A DNA stretch of 64,000 nt. It comes from an uncultured Lachnospiraceae bacterium. Its GTDB lineage: Bacteria; Bacillota; Clostridia; Lachnospirales; Lachnospiraceae. Shown here one piece after another: positions 6,861 through 16,342 of the stretch. Position numbers and translations under genes: made by a program. The stretch covers positions 124,001-188,000 of the forward strand of contig ONAD01000001.1 in the NCBI GenBank assembly GCA_900315735.1, written 5' to 3'. Within the stretch, counting starts at the first letter, position 1; each line of letters begins with the position of its first letter. The notes below the pieces were generated by a model, which had not been told where the DNA came from, did not search any database, and saw only the letters and a list, made by a program, of their open reading frames with translations.

Positions 6861-8666
6861 ATGTTTCAGCAAAAAATGCAGGAGGAAGAAGAAAACAGAT
6901 TTTGCATCTACCGGAATAAAACCTTTAACCGGAGAAAAATCATGATTATTTTTGTGGCAGTATTACTGCTGATGGTATTTCTGATGGGACGGCTGGTGTA
7001 TCTTATGATATTCTGTTCGGAATATTATGGAGTCCGGGCAGAGAATCTCCATGAAAGAGAGCGGGATATTAAGGCAGCGCGAGGAAATATTTATGACAGA
7101 AATGGTGTGGTTTTAGCAGAAAATAAGACGGTCTGTACAATTTCTGTAATTCACAGCCAGATAGAAGACCCGGAAAAAGTAATTGCAGTTTTAACGAAAG
7201 AGCTTGGCATGTCAGAAGAGACGGTGCGGAAGCGGGTAGAGAAGGTCAGTTCCATTGAACGGATTAAGACCAATGTGGAGAAAGAAAACGGAGATGCAAT
7301 TCGAGCCTATGAACTGGCGGGCGTGAAGATAGATGAAGATTATAAACGGTATTATCCCTATAATGAACTGGCATCCAAAGTAATCGGATTTACCGGCGGG
7401 GACAATCAGGGAATTATCGGAATAGAAGTAAAATATGATGAATATCTGAAGGGCATCAATGGAAAGATACTTACATTGACAGATGCCAGAGGCGTAGAGA
7501 TAAAAAATGCCGGAGAGCGGCGGAGTGAACCGGTAGAGGGCGATGATCTTTATTTAAGTCTTGATTATAATATCCAGATGTATGCAGCGCAGGCGGCGGC
7601 AAAGGTGCGGGAGGAAAAACAGGCAGACAGTGTCAGCATTCTTGTGATGAATCCGCAGAATGGTGAAATCTTTGCCATGGTAAATGACCCAGAATTTAAC
7701 TTAAATGATCCATTTACTTTAAATACAGAGACTGCAGCCGGATTAAATGAGGAGGAAAAGCAGGATGCCTTAAATAAAATGTGGAGAAACCAGTGTATCA
7801 ATGATACTTATGAACCGGGTTCTACTTTTAAGATAATAACGGCGTCCGCAGCTTTAGAAGAAGGCAAAGTAAGTCTTTCCGACCAGTTTAACTGTCCGGG
7901 GTATAAGATTGTGGAGGACAGGAGAATCCGCTGCCATAAAGTAGGCGGACATGGGGCAGAAGATTTTACCCATGGTATTATGAATTCCTGCAACCCGGTA
8001 TTCATTGAAATCGGACTTCGCATCGGTTCTGACCGTTTCTGTGATTATTTTGAACAGTTTGGTCTTTTATCCAAGACAAATATCGATTTGCCGGGGGAAG
8101 CATCCACCATTATGCATAAAAGAGAAAATATCGGACAGGTGGAGCTTGCAACCATGTCCTTTGGCCAGTCCTTTCAGATTACACCGATTCAGCTTGCAAC
8201 CACCGTTTCTTCTATTATAAATGGAGGAACCCGTGTGACACCGCATTTTGGCGTGGAGACAAAAGATGCAGAAGGAAAAGTGACGCATACTTTTGTTTAT
8301 GAACAAAAGGAACATATCGTAAGCGAAGAGACGTCCTCTACCATGCGTTATTTACTGGAAAAGGTGGTATCTGAGGGCAGTGGAAAGAATGCAGCCATTG
8401 AAGGTTTTTCCATAGGGGGAAAGACTGCAACGTCCCAGACGCTGCCACGAAGTGAAAAAAGATATATTTCTTCTTTTTTAGGTTTTGCTCCTGCAGATAA
8501 TCCCCAGGTACTTGCCTTGATTATTATCAATAATCCCCAGGGAATTTATTATGGCGGAACCATAGCAGCACCGGTCTGCCGGGATTTATTTTCCAATATT
8601 CTGCCATATCTTGGCATTGAGCAGGCACCGGTTACAGAAGATACGGAAAATCAGGAAAATCCGTGA
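6861..8666 (+). CDS. Second class B penicillin-binding protein with KTA in place of KTG
   Basis: 601-residue homologue of the preceding gene, with one membrane anchor (about residues 28-50), a dimerisation domain and a transpeptidase domain. Motifs 1 and 2 are intact (S321-T-F-K324 and S376-C-N378). Motif 3 reads K521-T-A523 instead of the near-invariant KTG. The substitution is conservative in size but unusual, and might change beta-lactam affinity or catalysis. The enzyme is probably a septal or sporulation transpeptidase working with FtsW/SpoVE encoded downstream. The ATG at 6861 is served by GAGG (6847-6850), part of which lies in a hairpin. No PASTA domain is present. Confidence 0.92.
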   Translation: MFQQKMQEEEENRFCIYRNKTFNRRKIMIIFVAVLLLMVFLMGRLVYLMIFCSEYYGVRAENLHERERDIKAARGNIYDRNGVVLAENKTVCTISVIHSQIEDPEKVIAVLTKELGMSEETVRKRVEKVSSIERIKTNVEKENGDAIRAYELAGVKIDEDYKRYYPYNELASKVIGFTGGDNQGIIGIEVKYDEYLKGINGKILTLTDARGVEIKNAGERRSEPVEGDDLYLSLDYNIQMYAAQAAAKVREEKQADSVSILVMNPQNGEIFAMVNDPEFNLNDPFTLNTETAAGLNEEEKQDALNKMWRNQCINDTYEPGSTFKIITASAALEEGKVSLSDQFNCPGYKIVEDRRIRCHKVGGHGAEDFTHGIMNSCNPVFIEIGLRIGSDRFCDYFEQFGLLSKTNIDLPGEASTIMHKRENIGQVELATMSFGQSFQITPIQLATTVSSIINGGTRVTPHFGVETKDAEGKVTHTFVYEQKEHIVSEETSSTMRYLLEKVVSEGSGKNAAIEGFSIGGKTATSQTLPRSEKRYISSFLGFAPADNPQVLALIIINNPQGIYYGGTIAAPVCRDLFSNILPYLGIEQAPVTEDTENQENP

Positions 8667-8761
8667 AACTTTGGCAAGATATCTTGCAGGAAAGCTCTAA
8701 ATAACGTATACTAGATAAGTTGAAATGACATACAAAAAGAAAATAAAAAAGAGGTGCAGTT

Positions 8762-9715
8762 ATGACGTATCATGTTATCCTTCCGGTTATTATTGCTTTT
8801 GCAGTGAGTGCATTATTAGGACCGGTCGTAATTCCTTTTTTAAGAAGATTGAAAGTTGGTCAGACGGAGCGAAAAGAGCTTGAATCCCATCAGAAGAAAA
8901 TGGGAACCCCTACCATGGGCGGGCTGATGATTATCGCAAGTATTATTGTAACCAGTCTGATTTATGTAAAAGATTATCCGAAGATTATTCCGATTCTCTT
9001 TATGGTAGTGGGATTTGGCGTAATTGGATTTTTAGATGATTATTTGAAAGTTGTATTGAGACGTTCAGATGGACTGCTTGCATGGCAGAAGATGTTATGC
9101 CAGCTTGTAGTAACCACTGTTTTTGCAGTTTATATGGTGAAGTTTTCAGATGTTTCCCTTACCATGCTGCTTCCGTTCTCCGGTGGAAAATACTGGGATA
9201 TCGGCTGGCTTGCAATTCCGGTCATGTATTTTGCGGTAATCGGAACCGTAAACGGAGTCAACTTTACCGATGGATTAGACGGTCTTGCTACCAGTGTAAC
9301 AGTTATTGTAGCAACCTTCTTTACGGTAGTTGCAGTGGGAACCAACAGTGGAATCGAACCGATTACCTGTGCCGTAGTAGGTGCATTGATGGGCTTCCTT
9401 CTGTTTAATGTATATCCGGCAAGTGTATTTATGGGAGATACCGGTTCTCTTGCACTGGGTGGATTTGTGGCAGCTACAGCATATATGCTTCAGATGCCAA
9501 TCTTCCTTCTGATTGTGGGACTGATTTATCTGGTAGAAGTATTATCTGTTATCATACAGGTCACATATTTTAAAAAGACCGGAGGAAAACGATTCTTCCG
9601 TATGGCTCCGATTCACCACCACTTTGAATTAGGTGGCTGGTCAGAGACCAGGGTAGTGGCAGTATTTTCAATTGTAACAGCAATCTTATGTCTGGTTGCA
9701 TTGATTGGATTATAA
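8762..9715 (+). CDS. mraY: Phospho-MurNAc-pentapeptide translocase MraY
   Basis: 317-residue polytopic membrane enzyme that transfers phospho-MurNAc-pentapeptide to undecaprenyl phosphate, making lipid I. Conserved motifs include GTPTMGG near residues 48-54, FLDDYLK (about 92-98) and VNFTDGLDGLA (about 166-176), which hold the catalytic aspartates, and the C-terminal APIHHHFE. Length is normal for the family. The ATG follows GAGGTGCAGTT. It precedes murD by 19 bases, the usual order. Confidence 0.97.
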   Translation: MTYHVILPVIIAFAVSALLGPVVIPFLRRLKVGQTERKELESHQKKMGTPTMGGLMIIASIIVTSLIYVKDYPKIIPILFMVVGFGVIGFLDDYLKVVLRRSDGLLAWQKMLCQLVVTTVFAVYMVKFSDVSLTMLLPFSGGKYWDIGWLAIPVMYFAVIGTVNGVNFTDGLDGLATSVTVIVATFFTVVAVGTNSGIEPITCAVVGALMGFLLFNVYPASVFMGDTGSLALGGFVAATAYMLQMPIFLLIVGLIYLVEVLSVIIQVTYFKKTGGKRFFRMAPIHHHFELGGWSETRVVAVFSIVTAILCLVALIGL

Positions 9716-9734
9716 AGAGACAGGAGTGAATAAA

Positions 9735-11096
9735 ATGGAATTTCAGGAGAAAAATGTACTGGTATTTGGCTCTGGGAAAAGTGGAATTGCTGCAGCAGAA
9801 CTGTTAGAAAAACAGAATGCGAATATTTTCGTTTTTGAAGGAAATGAAAAGCAGAGTGTAGCAGAAATCAAAGAAAAATCGGAGAGCTTTGCCAAGGCAG
9901 AAATCTATGTGGGCACCCTTCCGGAAGAAGTGATGGATAAACTGGATTTTGTTGTGTTAAGTCCGGGTGTTCCAACCGATTTACCATTGGTAAATGCCAT
10001 GCGTGATAAGAAAATTACGATTATTGGTGAGATTGAGCTTGCTTATCAGGTGGCAAAAGGAAAAATTCTTGCAATTACAGGAACGAATGGCAAGACGACA
10101 ACCACTACACTGGTGGGAGAAATTTTATCCAATTACTTTAAGGATGTAAAAGTCGTAGGAAATATTGGAATTCCATATACATCGGTAGCGGCAGATACCA
10201 CAGAAGAAACGGTAACAGCAGCAGAAATCAGCAGCTTCCAGTTAGAGACAATTGTAGATTTTGCTCCGGATGTATCTGCTATTTTAAATATTACACCGGA
10301 TCATCTGAACCGTCATCATACCATGGAAAATTATATTAAGGCAAAAGAAGACATTACAAAGAATCAGAAAGCAAATGATGTCTGTGTCTTAAATTATGAG
10401 GATGAAGTACTTCGTAAATTTGGTGAATCCTTATCCATGAAAGTACTGTGGTTTGACAGTAAAAAACCGGTACAGAATGGATGTTATTTAAATGGTGAGA
10501 AGATTATTTACGTCTGCGAAGGCAAAGAGGAAGAAGTCATTGATGTCAATGAGTTAAATATTCTTGGAACCCATAATTATGAAAATGTTATGGCGGCAGT
10601 TGCCATGACCATAAGCATCGGGGTACCGATGGATGTCATTGTAAAAACACTGCGTGAGTTTCAGGCGGTAGAGCATAGAATTGAATATGTTACGGAAAAA
10701 CGTGGCGTAAAATTCTATAACGATTCCAAGGGAACGAACCCGGATGCAGCAATCAAGGGAATTCAGGCAATGAACCGTCCGACACTTCTCATTGGCGGAG
10801 GCTATGATAAGCAGTCCGAATATGATGAATGGATTGAAAGCTTCGATGGAAAAGTAAAGAAATTAGTATTAATCGGAGTAACAAAAGAGAAGATTGCAGA
10901 CTGTGCAAAGAGACATGGATTTACGGATTATGTATTTGCAGACAGTCTCGAAGAGGCAGTAAATATCTGCTATGACAATGCCGTTTCCGGTGATGCTGTA
11001 TTATTATCACCGGCATGTGCAAGCTGGGATATGTTTAAGAGCTACGAAGAACGAGGAAGAATATTTAAGGATTTGGTGCGCAATTTAAAGGAGTAG
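9735..11096 (+). CDS. murD: UDP-MurNAc-L-alanine:D-glutamate ligase MurD
   Basis: 453-residue cytoplasmic Mur ligase adding D-Glu to UDP-MurNAc-L-Ala with ATP. It has an N-terminal Rossmann-like domain (VLVFGSGKSGIAA), the central ATPase P-loop GTNGKTTTT near residues 116-124, the ligase motif HHTMENY, and a C-terminal domain (NDSKGTNPDAA, IGGGYDK). The ATG at 9735 has CAGGAG 8 bases upstream; an earlier in-frame ATG at 9705 lies inside mraY without a ribosome-binding site. It is the only Mur ligase in the cluster. Confidence 0.97.
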   Translation: MEFQEKNVLVFGSGKSGIAAAELLEKQNANIFVFEGNEKQSVAEIKEKSESFAKAEIYVGTLPEEVMDKLDFVVLSPGVPTDLPLVNAMRDKKITIIGEIELAYQVAKGKILAITGTNGKTTTTTLVGEILSNYFKDVKVVGNIGIPYTSVAADTTEETVTAAEISSFQLETIVDFAPDVSAILNITPDHLNRHHTMENYIKAKEDITKNQKANDVCVLNYEDEVLRKFGESLSMKVLWFDSKKPVQNGCYLNGEKIIYVCEGKEEEVIDVNELNILGTHNYENVMAAVAMTISIGVPMDVIVKTLREFQAVEHRIEYVTEKRGVKFYNDSKGTNPDAAIKGIQAMNRPTLLIGGGYDKQSEYDEWIESFDGKVKKLVLIGVTKEKIADCAKRHGFTDYVFADSLEEAVNICYDNAVSGDAVLLSPACASWDMFKSYEERGRIFKDLVRNLKE

Positions 11097-11102
11097 TGAT
11101 TT

Positions 11103-12224
11103 ATGAGCCGCAGACCGGGAAGAAAAGCAGGCACAAAAGAAAAGACAATTAAATATTTCGACTATACACTTTTGTTTGTTATCATTTTCTTGGTGTGTTT
11201 TGGTCTGGTCATGCTTTACAGCACCAGCTCTTATAATGCACAGATTGAGTATGGTGATGGAACGCATTATCTGAAGCGGCAGGCATTTGCATGCTGTCTT
11301 GGATTTACTGCCATGTTCATAATTTCCAAGATTCATTATCATGTATGGAAGAGACTGTACGGCGTGGCATACATAGGTGCATTTTTACTGTGCGTTTCCG
11401 TTATTTTCCTGGGTTCTGACGGAAATGGTTCCACCAGATGGTTCCGTCTTGGACCACTTTCCTTCCAGCCATCCGAGTTTGCTAAGCTTGCGGTTATCGT
11501 TTTTCTTGCAACGGTAATCAGCCGTATGCAAAAGAAGATTGGAAATCTGAAGGAATTGATGAAGGTAATGGTTTTGCTGCTTCCGCTGGTTGGCCCGGTT
11601 GCTTATACCAACTTAAGTACTGCGATTATCATTGTGGGTATTGCAGTGGCAATGGCATTTGTGGCAAGTCCGAAATATGCACAGTTTGTAGGAATGGCTA
11701 TCGCAGTCTTTGCCTTTGGAGCAGTCTTTATCGTACTGGCAAGTTATCGTGCTGAACGAATCAAAATCTGGCTTCATCCGGAGAATTATGATAAGGGATA
11801 TCAGACCATGCAGGGCTTATATGCTATTGGTTCCGGCGGACTTTTTGGAAAAGGACTTGGTGCCAGTATGCAGAAGCTTGGCTTCGTACCGGAAGCACAG
11901 AATGATATGGTATTTTCTATTATCTGTGAGGAACTTGGATTATTCGGAGCAATCTGTCTGATCTTACTGTTTATCTTAATGCTGTGGCGTTTCATGGTAA
12001 TTGCCAATAATGCAAAGGATTTATATGGCGCATTGCTGGTAGTTGGTATCATGGCTCACATTGCCATTCAGGTAATCCTTAATATCGCCGTTGTAACCAA
12101 CAGTATTCCAAATACCGGTATTACACTTCCTTTTATCAGTTATGGTGGTACTTCGGTATCATTCCTCTTGGCAGAAATGGGGCTTGCATTAAGCGTTTCC
12201 AGAGGAATTCAGTTGGAGGGATAG
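11103..12224 (+). CDS. FtsW/SpoVE SEDS peptidoglycan glycosyltransferase
   Basis: 373-residue SEDS-family membrane enzyme that polymerises lipid II, with about ten transmembrane segments. Conserved elements include the WFRLGPLSFQPSEFAKL block near residues 112-128, containing the typical QPSE motif, and the C-terminal loop NTGITLPFISYGG. SEDS enzymes act with a class B PBP, and two such PBPs are encoded upstream. In spore-formers this position usually holds spoVE/ftsW; the two cannot be told apart here. The ATG follows AAGGAG. The expected murG neighbour is missing. Confidence 0.93.
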   Translation: MSRRPGRKAGTKEKTIKYFDYTLLFVIIFLVCFGLVMLYSTSSYNAQIEYGDGTHYLKRQAFACCLGFTAMFIISKIHYHVWKRLYGVAYIGAFLLCVSVIFLGSDGNGSTRWFRLGPLSFQPSEFAKLAVIVFLATVISRMQKKIGNLKELMKVMVLLLPLVGPVAYTNLSTAIIIVGIAVAMAFVASPKYAQFVGMAIAVFAFGAVFIVLASYRAERIKIWLHPENYDKGYQTMQGLYAIGSGGLFGKGLGASMQKLGFVPEAQNDMVFSIICEELGLFGAICLILLFILMLWRFMVIANNAKDLYGALLVVGIMAHIAIQVILNIAVVTNSIPNTGITLPFISYGGTSVSFLLAEMGLALSVSRGIQLEG

Positions 12225-12227
12225 GAT

Positions 12228-12977
12228 ATGATACGAGAAGAACGCAGAAAGAAGAGAAGAAGAAAGCATATCCTGATTGGATTTCTGATTACACTGTTGA
12301 TTCTGGCACTGGCGGCACTCATTGTAATCAAGGTATTTACCGTAAAAAATGTCGAAGTAGAAGGCAATAAATTATACAGTGATGAGCAGATTAAGGAATG
12401 GGTTTTAAATGATGACTATTCCTGGAATACATTATATGTATATTTTAAATATCGTTTCTTTGATACGCAGGAAGTTCCATTTATTGATACCATGGAGGTG
12501 AGTGTCAAGTCACCGCATACCCTTCATGTAGAAGTATATGAAAAAGGACTTTTGGGTTATCTTTATATGGATTCCTTAGGACAGAATGTTTATTTTGACA
12601 AAGACGGATTTGTGGTGGAGATGTCTACGGATGTCATTGAAGGAGTGCCGCAGATTACCGGACTGACCTGTGGGGATGCAGTACTTTATGAAAAGCTGGA
12701 TGTAAGCGGAAGAGATACTTTAAAGGATTTGCTGGCAGTAACCCAGACCTTAAAGAAATATAATCTGGTTCCGGATACCATCAATTATGATGATCAGGGA
12801 AATATTACGCTGCAGTATGGAACTGTTACGGTAAATCTGGGACAGGCAACCAGCCTCACAGAGAAAGTAGTGCGTATGGAGAAAATTATGCCAAATCTGG
12901 AAGGACTGACAGGCATTCTTCATCTGGAAGACTGGACAGAAGATACCACAGATATTACTTTTGAGAAGACAGCGTAA
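12228..12977 (+). CDS. Cell-division protein DivIB/FtsQ
   Basis: 249-residue bitopic membrane protein with a strongly basic cytoplasmic tail (RKKRRRKH), one transmembrane helix (about residues 17-36), and an extracytoplasmic POTRA domain beginning at FTVKNVEVEGNKLYSDEQI. A beta domain follows, with no long C-terminal tail. DivIB/FtsQ scaffolds FtsL and DivIC and helps control septal PBP activity. The gene starts 3 bases after ftsW, with GGAGG inside the end of ftsW as ribosome-binding site. Order and topology make the call firm. Confidence 0.92.
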   Translation: MIREERRKKRRRKHILIGFLITLLILALAALIVIKVFTVKNVEVEGNKLYSDEQIKEWVLNDDYSWNTLYVYFKYRFFDTQEVPFIDTMEVSVKSPHTLHVEVYEKGLLGYLYMDSLGQNVYFDKDGFVVEMSTDVIEGVPQITGLTCGDAVLYEKLDVSGRDTLKDLLAVTQTLKKYNLVPDTINYDDQGNITLQYGTVTVNLGQATSLTEKVVRMEKIMPNLEGLTGILHLEDWTEDTTDITFEKTA

Positions 12978-13004
12978 TTTTTTCAAAAAAACAGAAAATA
13001 TAGG

Positions 13005-13033
13005 TTGATTATTTTTGTGAAAAATTATATGAT
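13005..13033 (+). promoter_or_regulatory. Likely sigma-A promoter for ftsZ
   Basis: TTGATT (13005-13010) and TATGAT (13028-13033) are separated by exactly 17 bases, about 100 bases upstream of ftsZ. This would let ftsZ be transcribed independently of the upstream cell-wall genes. Confidence 0.6.
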
Positions 13034-13133
13034 AGAGTATATGATTGAATAAAAGCATACTTTACGTGAGAAGTCTGCAAAGCATATTTCTCATAGATTA
13101 CATATAGAATGAGGGAGAGAAGGAGGAACTACC

Positions 13134-14369
13134 TTGCTTGAAATTAAAACAACAGAAGCAGAATCCAGTGCTAAAATTATTGTAATTGGTGTTGGTGGCG
13201 CAGGAAATAATGCAGTAAATAGAATGATTGATGAAAATATTGGTGGTGTTGAGTTTGTTGGAGTAAATACCGATAAACAGGCATTACTTTTATGTAAAGC
13301 ACCTACGTTGATTCAGATTGGTGAGAAGCTTACCAAGGGACTTGGAGCAGGAGCACAGCCGGAGGTTGGAGCGAAAGCTGCAGAAGAGAGTATGGAAGAA
13401 TTGTCCGCAGCCATTGAAGGTGCAGATATGGTATTCGTAACCTGTGGTATGGGTGGCGGAACCGGTACAGGAGCAGCCCCTGTTGTAGCAAAGATTGCAA
13501 AGGATCAGGGAATCCTTACTGTTGGTGTTGTAACCAAACCATTTAAATTCGAAGCAAAAGCAAGAATGGTAAATGCATTAAGCGGTGTTGACAAGCTTCG
13601 TGAGAATGTAGATACCTTAATTGTAATTCCAAATGATAAATTATTAGAGATTGTAGACCGCAGAACCACTTTCCCGGATGCATTGAAGAAGGCAGATGAG
13701 GTGCTTCAGCAGGCAGTTCAGGGTATTACAGACCTGATTAATATGCCGGCATTGATTAACCTTGACTTCGCAGATGTTCAGACTGTTATGAAGGACAAGG
13801 GTCTTGCACATATCGGTATCGGTATGGCTAAAGGTGATGATAAGGCAATTGAGGCAGTCAAACTGGCTGTTACCAGTCCATTGCTTGAGACAACCATCAA
13901 TGGAGCAAGCCATGTTATTATCAATATTTCCGGTGATATTTCTCTTATGGATGCCAATGATGCAGCAAGCTATGTAGAAGATCTTGCCGGTGATAATGCA
14001 AATATCATCTTTGGTGCAAAATATGATGAGACTATGACAGATTCTGCAACAATTACTGTAATTGCAACAGGACTGGAAGCAAATGCAGCTAAGACTACTG
14101 CATCTTCTAATCTGATGTCAGGATTGAAATATCCGAATACAGCAGCAACCACCAGACCGGTTATCAATTCCGGACTTGTAAACCGTACTGCAAATGTTAC
14201 AACCAACAGCAGTTTCGGAACAGCTTCTACATTAGGACAGACTGCTACACAGCAGACGACTCCGGCAGCTTCTCCATTTATTGGAATTACCAAGCCAAAG
14301 AGACCGGAAAGCACTGTTCATGAGAAGGATATTAAGATTCCGGAGTTCTTAAAGAGCACCAAGAAATAA
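13134..14369 (+). CDS. ftsZ: Cell-division GTPase FtsZ
   Basis: 411-residue tubulin homologue that forms the Z ring. The N-terminal nucleotide-binding loop ([12 protein letters not shown]) and the tubulin signature GGGTGTG (residues 107-113) are intact, as are the T7-loop residues (about NLDFADVQ). A variable linker of about 70 residues leads to a C-terminal peptide ([13 protein letters not shown]) that binds FtsA/SepF-type partners. The start codon appears to be TTG: AGGAGG (13121-13126) lies 7 bases before it and no in-frame ATG occurs near the N-terminal strand. The gene is followed by a strong terminator. Confidence 0.97.
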   Translation: MLEIKTTEAESSAKIIVIGVGGAGNNAVNRMIDENIGGVEFVGVNTDKQALLLCKAPTLIQIGEKLTKGLGAGAQPEVGAKAAEESMEELSAAIEGADMVFVTCGMGGGTGTGAAPVVAKIAKDQGILTVGVVTKPFKFEAKARMVNALSGVDKLRENVDTLIVIPNDKLLEIVDRRTTFPDALKKADEVLQQAVQGITDLINMPALINLDFADVQTVMKDKGLAHIGIGMAKGDDKAIEAVKLAVTSPLLETTINGASHVIINISGDISLMDANDAASYVEDLAGDNANIIFGAKYDETMTDSATITVIATGLEANAAKTTASSNLMSGLKYPNTAATTRPVINSGLVNRTANVTTNSSFGTASTLGQTATQQTTPAASPFIGITKPKRPESTVHEKDIKIPEFLKSTKK

Positions 14370-14454
14370 ATATAAGAGCTATTATTTAGAAAAGGATAGC
14401 AACAAAATTATAGTGTAAGAGTAGAAAAGGAATTTCAGATTCCTGTATTATAAG

Positions 14455-14518
14455 ACGCTTAGAACATTTGAAATGCGCCAGATTCTGGTGGCAATCATTG
14501 TTCTAAGCGTTTTTTTTG
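14455..14518 (+). terminator. Strong terminator after ftsZ
   Basis: A perfect 12-bp stem, ACGCTTAGAACA (14455-14466) with TGTTCTAAGCGT (14499-14510), is followed by a run of Ts. A smaller CCAGA/TCTGG hairpin sits in the loop. It separates the division cluster from spoIIGA-sigE. The 334-base gap between ftsZ and spoIIGA holds only this terminator and the sporulation promoter at 14652-14686. Confidence 0.9.
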
Positions 14519-14651
14519 TGCCAGCTATTTGCCGGAAGCTGCCGGTGACAGGTTCTGCAGGTGAGATTTACAGAGCACATTACGTTTCTTCTGCAATTTC
14601 CCTACCGGGCAGTCGGATTCTGTCAATGAAATGAAAGAATGGCGGCATCTG

Positions 14652-14686
14652 TTTTGACAAAATATGCAGAGAAAAGTTTGTATAAT
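14652..14686 (+). promoter_or_regulatory. Spo0A-box promoter of spoIIGA-sigE
   Basis: TTGACA (14654-14659) and TATAAT (14681-14686) are near-consensus but 21 bases apart, too far for unaided sigma-A holoenzyme. TTTTGACAAAA (14652-14662), overlapping the -35, is the reverse complement of a Spo0A box (TTTGTCRAA). A second, weaker TGTCAA lies at 14621. The B. subtilis spoIIG promoter has the same logic: a long spacer with Spo0A bound over the -35 region. The inferred role is activation of spoIIGA-sigE by Spo0A~P at sporulation onset. Confidence 0.75.
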
Positions 14687-14703
14687 GCAGGAAAGGAAGG
14701 GAG

Positions 14704-15504
14704 GTGGCATGTATTTATGAGATATATTTAGATGTTCTTTTTGTCAATAATTTCCTGATGGATGTGCTGAATCTGTTCCTGACAGGCATATTTTTGCGGA
14801 ATCCCATACATAAGGGCAGGATACTGCTTGCTGCCTTATTCGGAAGCTGCATGGGGGTAATTGGTTTTCTGCTGCTTTCATCCTATGGATGGTACCGGCT
14901 GATAATGTATGTGCCGGTTCCGGTTGGAATGGTTGCAATTGCATTTTTAAGCCGGAAGAATATGATGCAAAAGGGTTCTTTTCTACTAAAGAACTGGATG
15001 GGCTGTTTTTCTTTCAGCATTCTGACGGGAGGGTGTATGCAGTGGCTGAATAAGAGCCTTTTTTATGGAGAACATTTTTATCTGGCAATGCTGATGACTA
15101 CAGGGATTGCAGTGGCAGCATCCGTGATGTGGCGCAGCAGAAAGGAGAGAAGCCGGCATTTGTATGAAGTACGCATTTGCTATCATGAACATGAATTGTT
15201 GTTAGAAGCCTATTATGATACCGGAAATCTGCTGATAGATCCTTATGTGGGAAAACCGGTCAGTATCATAGACAAAGAACTTTTGATGCCGATTTTCAAA
15301 GAGGAAGAGCCGGTAGTACGACTGCTGCCGTTTAGCAGCATGGGAGAGAAAAACGGGCTGGTAGAAGCATTTACGGTAGAGGAATTATATATTAAAGAGG
15401 GAAAAAAAGAACGACAGATTTTACAGGCAGTATTGGCGCTTGGAAGTCCGTCATTGTTTCAAAAGAAAGAGTATCAGATGATTTTAAATTGCCATCTGTT
15501 ATAG
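14704..15504 (+). CDS. spoIIGA: Sigma-E processing peptidase SpoIIGA
   Basis: 266-residue membrane aspartic protease that cleaves the pro-sequence from SigE in the mother cell after SpoIIR signalling. The N-terminal half has several hydrophobic segments beginning YEIYLDVLFVNNFLMD, a family hallmark. The C-terminal half carries the protease motif D172-T-G-N. A GTG start at 14704 is used because family members begin directly before the EIYLDVLF segment and purine-rich GAAAGGA lies upstream. Its substrate gene sigE follows 39 bases downstream, as in other spore-formers. Confidence 0.93.
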   Translation: MACIYEIYLDVLFVNNFLMDVLNLFLTGIFLRNPIHKGRILLAALFGSCMGVIGFLLLSSYGWYRLIMYVPVPVGMVAIAFLSRKNMMQKGSFLLKNWMGCFSFSILTGGCMQWLNKSLFYGEHFYLAMLMTTGIAVAASVMWRSRKERSRHLYEVRICYHEHELLLEAYYDTGNLLIDPYVGKPVSIIDKELLMPIFKEEEPVVRLLPFSSMGEKNGLVEAFTVEELYIKEGKKERQILQAVLALGSPSLFQKKEYQMILNCHLL

Positions 15505-15543
15505 AAGAATGGAATGTGAATAAGAGAGGAAAGAGGAGTTGTA

Positions 15544-16284
15544 ATGTATTTAAAAGTAGATATACCGGAGCATTTTCAGTTTCGTATTGTACGCAGTCTA
15601 AAGGATATGCTGCTTCGTAAGGAGACGGAGATTCATTATATCGGAGGGGCAGAGGTGCTGCCACCGCCACTTCCGGCAAAGGAGGAACTGGAATGTATCG
15701 AGCAGCTGGTGAAGGAACAGAGTGAGACTGCAAGAAAGAAATTAATTGAACATAATCTGAGACTTGTGGTATACATAGCGAAGAAATTTGATAATACGGG
15801 AGTTGGAGTGGAAGATTTGATTTCCATTGGAACCATTGGTCTGATCAAGGCAATTAACACGTTTAATCCGGAAAAAAATATCAAGCTTGCAACCTATGCC
15901 TCCCGGTGTATCGAGAATGAAATCCTGATGTATCTGCGTAGAAATAATAAGACGAAATTAGAGGTATCCATTGATGAGCCGTTAAATGTGGACTGGGATG
16001 GAAATGAACTGTTGCTATCGGATATTTTGGGAACGGATGAAGATGTCATTTACCGGGATATTGAGACAGAGGTGGAAAAGAAGCTTTTGAATAAAGCCAT
16101 TGAGCATTTGAGCGGAAGAGAGCGGACGATTATTGAACTGCGGTTTGGCATTAATTCGAAAAACGGAAATGAGCTGACCCAGAAAGAGGTGGCGGATTTG
16201 CTGGGAATTTCCCAGTCCTATATTTCCAGACTGGAAAAAAAGATTATGAAACGATTGAAGAAAGAAATTGTGCGATTTGAATAA
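15544..16284 (+). CDS. sigE: Sporulation sigma factor SigE (pro-form)
   Basis: 246-residue mother-cell sigma-70-family factor made as an inactive precursor. An amphipathic pro-sequence of about 30 residues precedes [13 protein letters not shown], which matches the region around the SpoIIGA cleavage site in known SigE proteins. Region 2 ([32 protein letters not shown]) and region 4 ([13 protein letters not shown]) are complete. The ATG follows GAGGAG. Expression is probably driven by the Spo0A-box promoter ahead of spoIIGA. It is likely to control cotJABC elsewhere in this window, though no clear SigE promoter was found there. Confidence 0.97.
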   Translation: MYLKVDIPEHFQFRIVRSLKDMLLRKETEIHYIGGAEVLPPPLPAKEELECIEQLVKEQSETARKKLIEHNLRLVVYIAKKFDNTGVGVEDLISIGTIGLIKAINTFNPEKNIKLATYASRCIENEILMYLRRNNKTKLEVSIDEPLNVDWDGNELLLSDILGTDEDVIYRDIETEVEKKLLNKAIEHLSGRERTIIELRFGINSKNGNELTQKEVADLLGISQSYISRLEKKIMKRLKKEIVRFE

Positions 16285-16293
16285 AAAACGAAT

Positions 16294-16309
16294 AAAATGT
16301 ATACATTTT
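16294..16309 (+). terminator. Small palindrome after sigE, possible weak terminator
   Basis: The perfect 16-base palindrome AAAATGTATACATTTT is followed by TT, 10 bases after the sigE stop. It is AT-rich, so a weak terminator or an operator is equally possible. Confidence 0.35.
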
Positions 16310-16342
16310 TTGTCCAATATGATAAAATAATACTATCATAAG

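Noticed and set aside
8674-8687. Perfect 14-base palindrome GCAAGATATCTTGC between the second PBP gene and mraY
   Set aside because: No T run for a terminator and no promoter overlap; too short to assign as an operator without conservation data.
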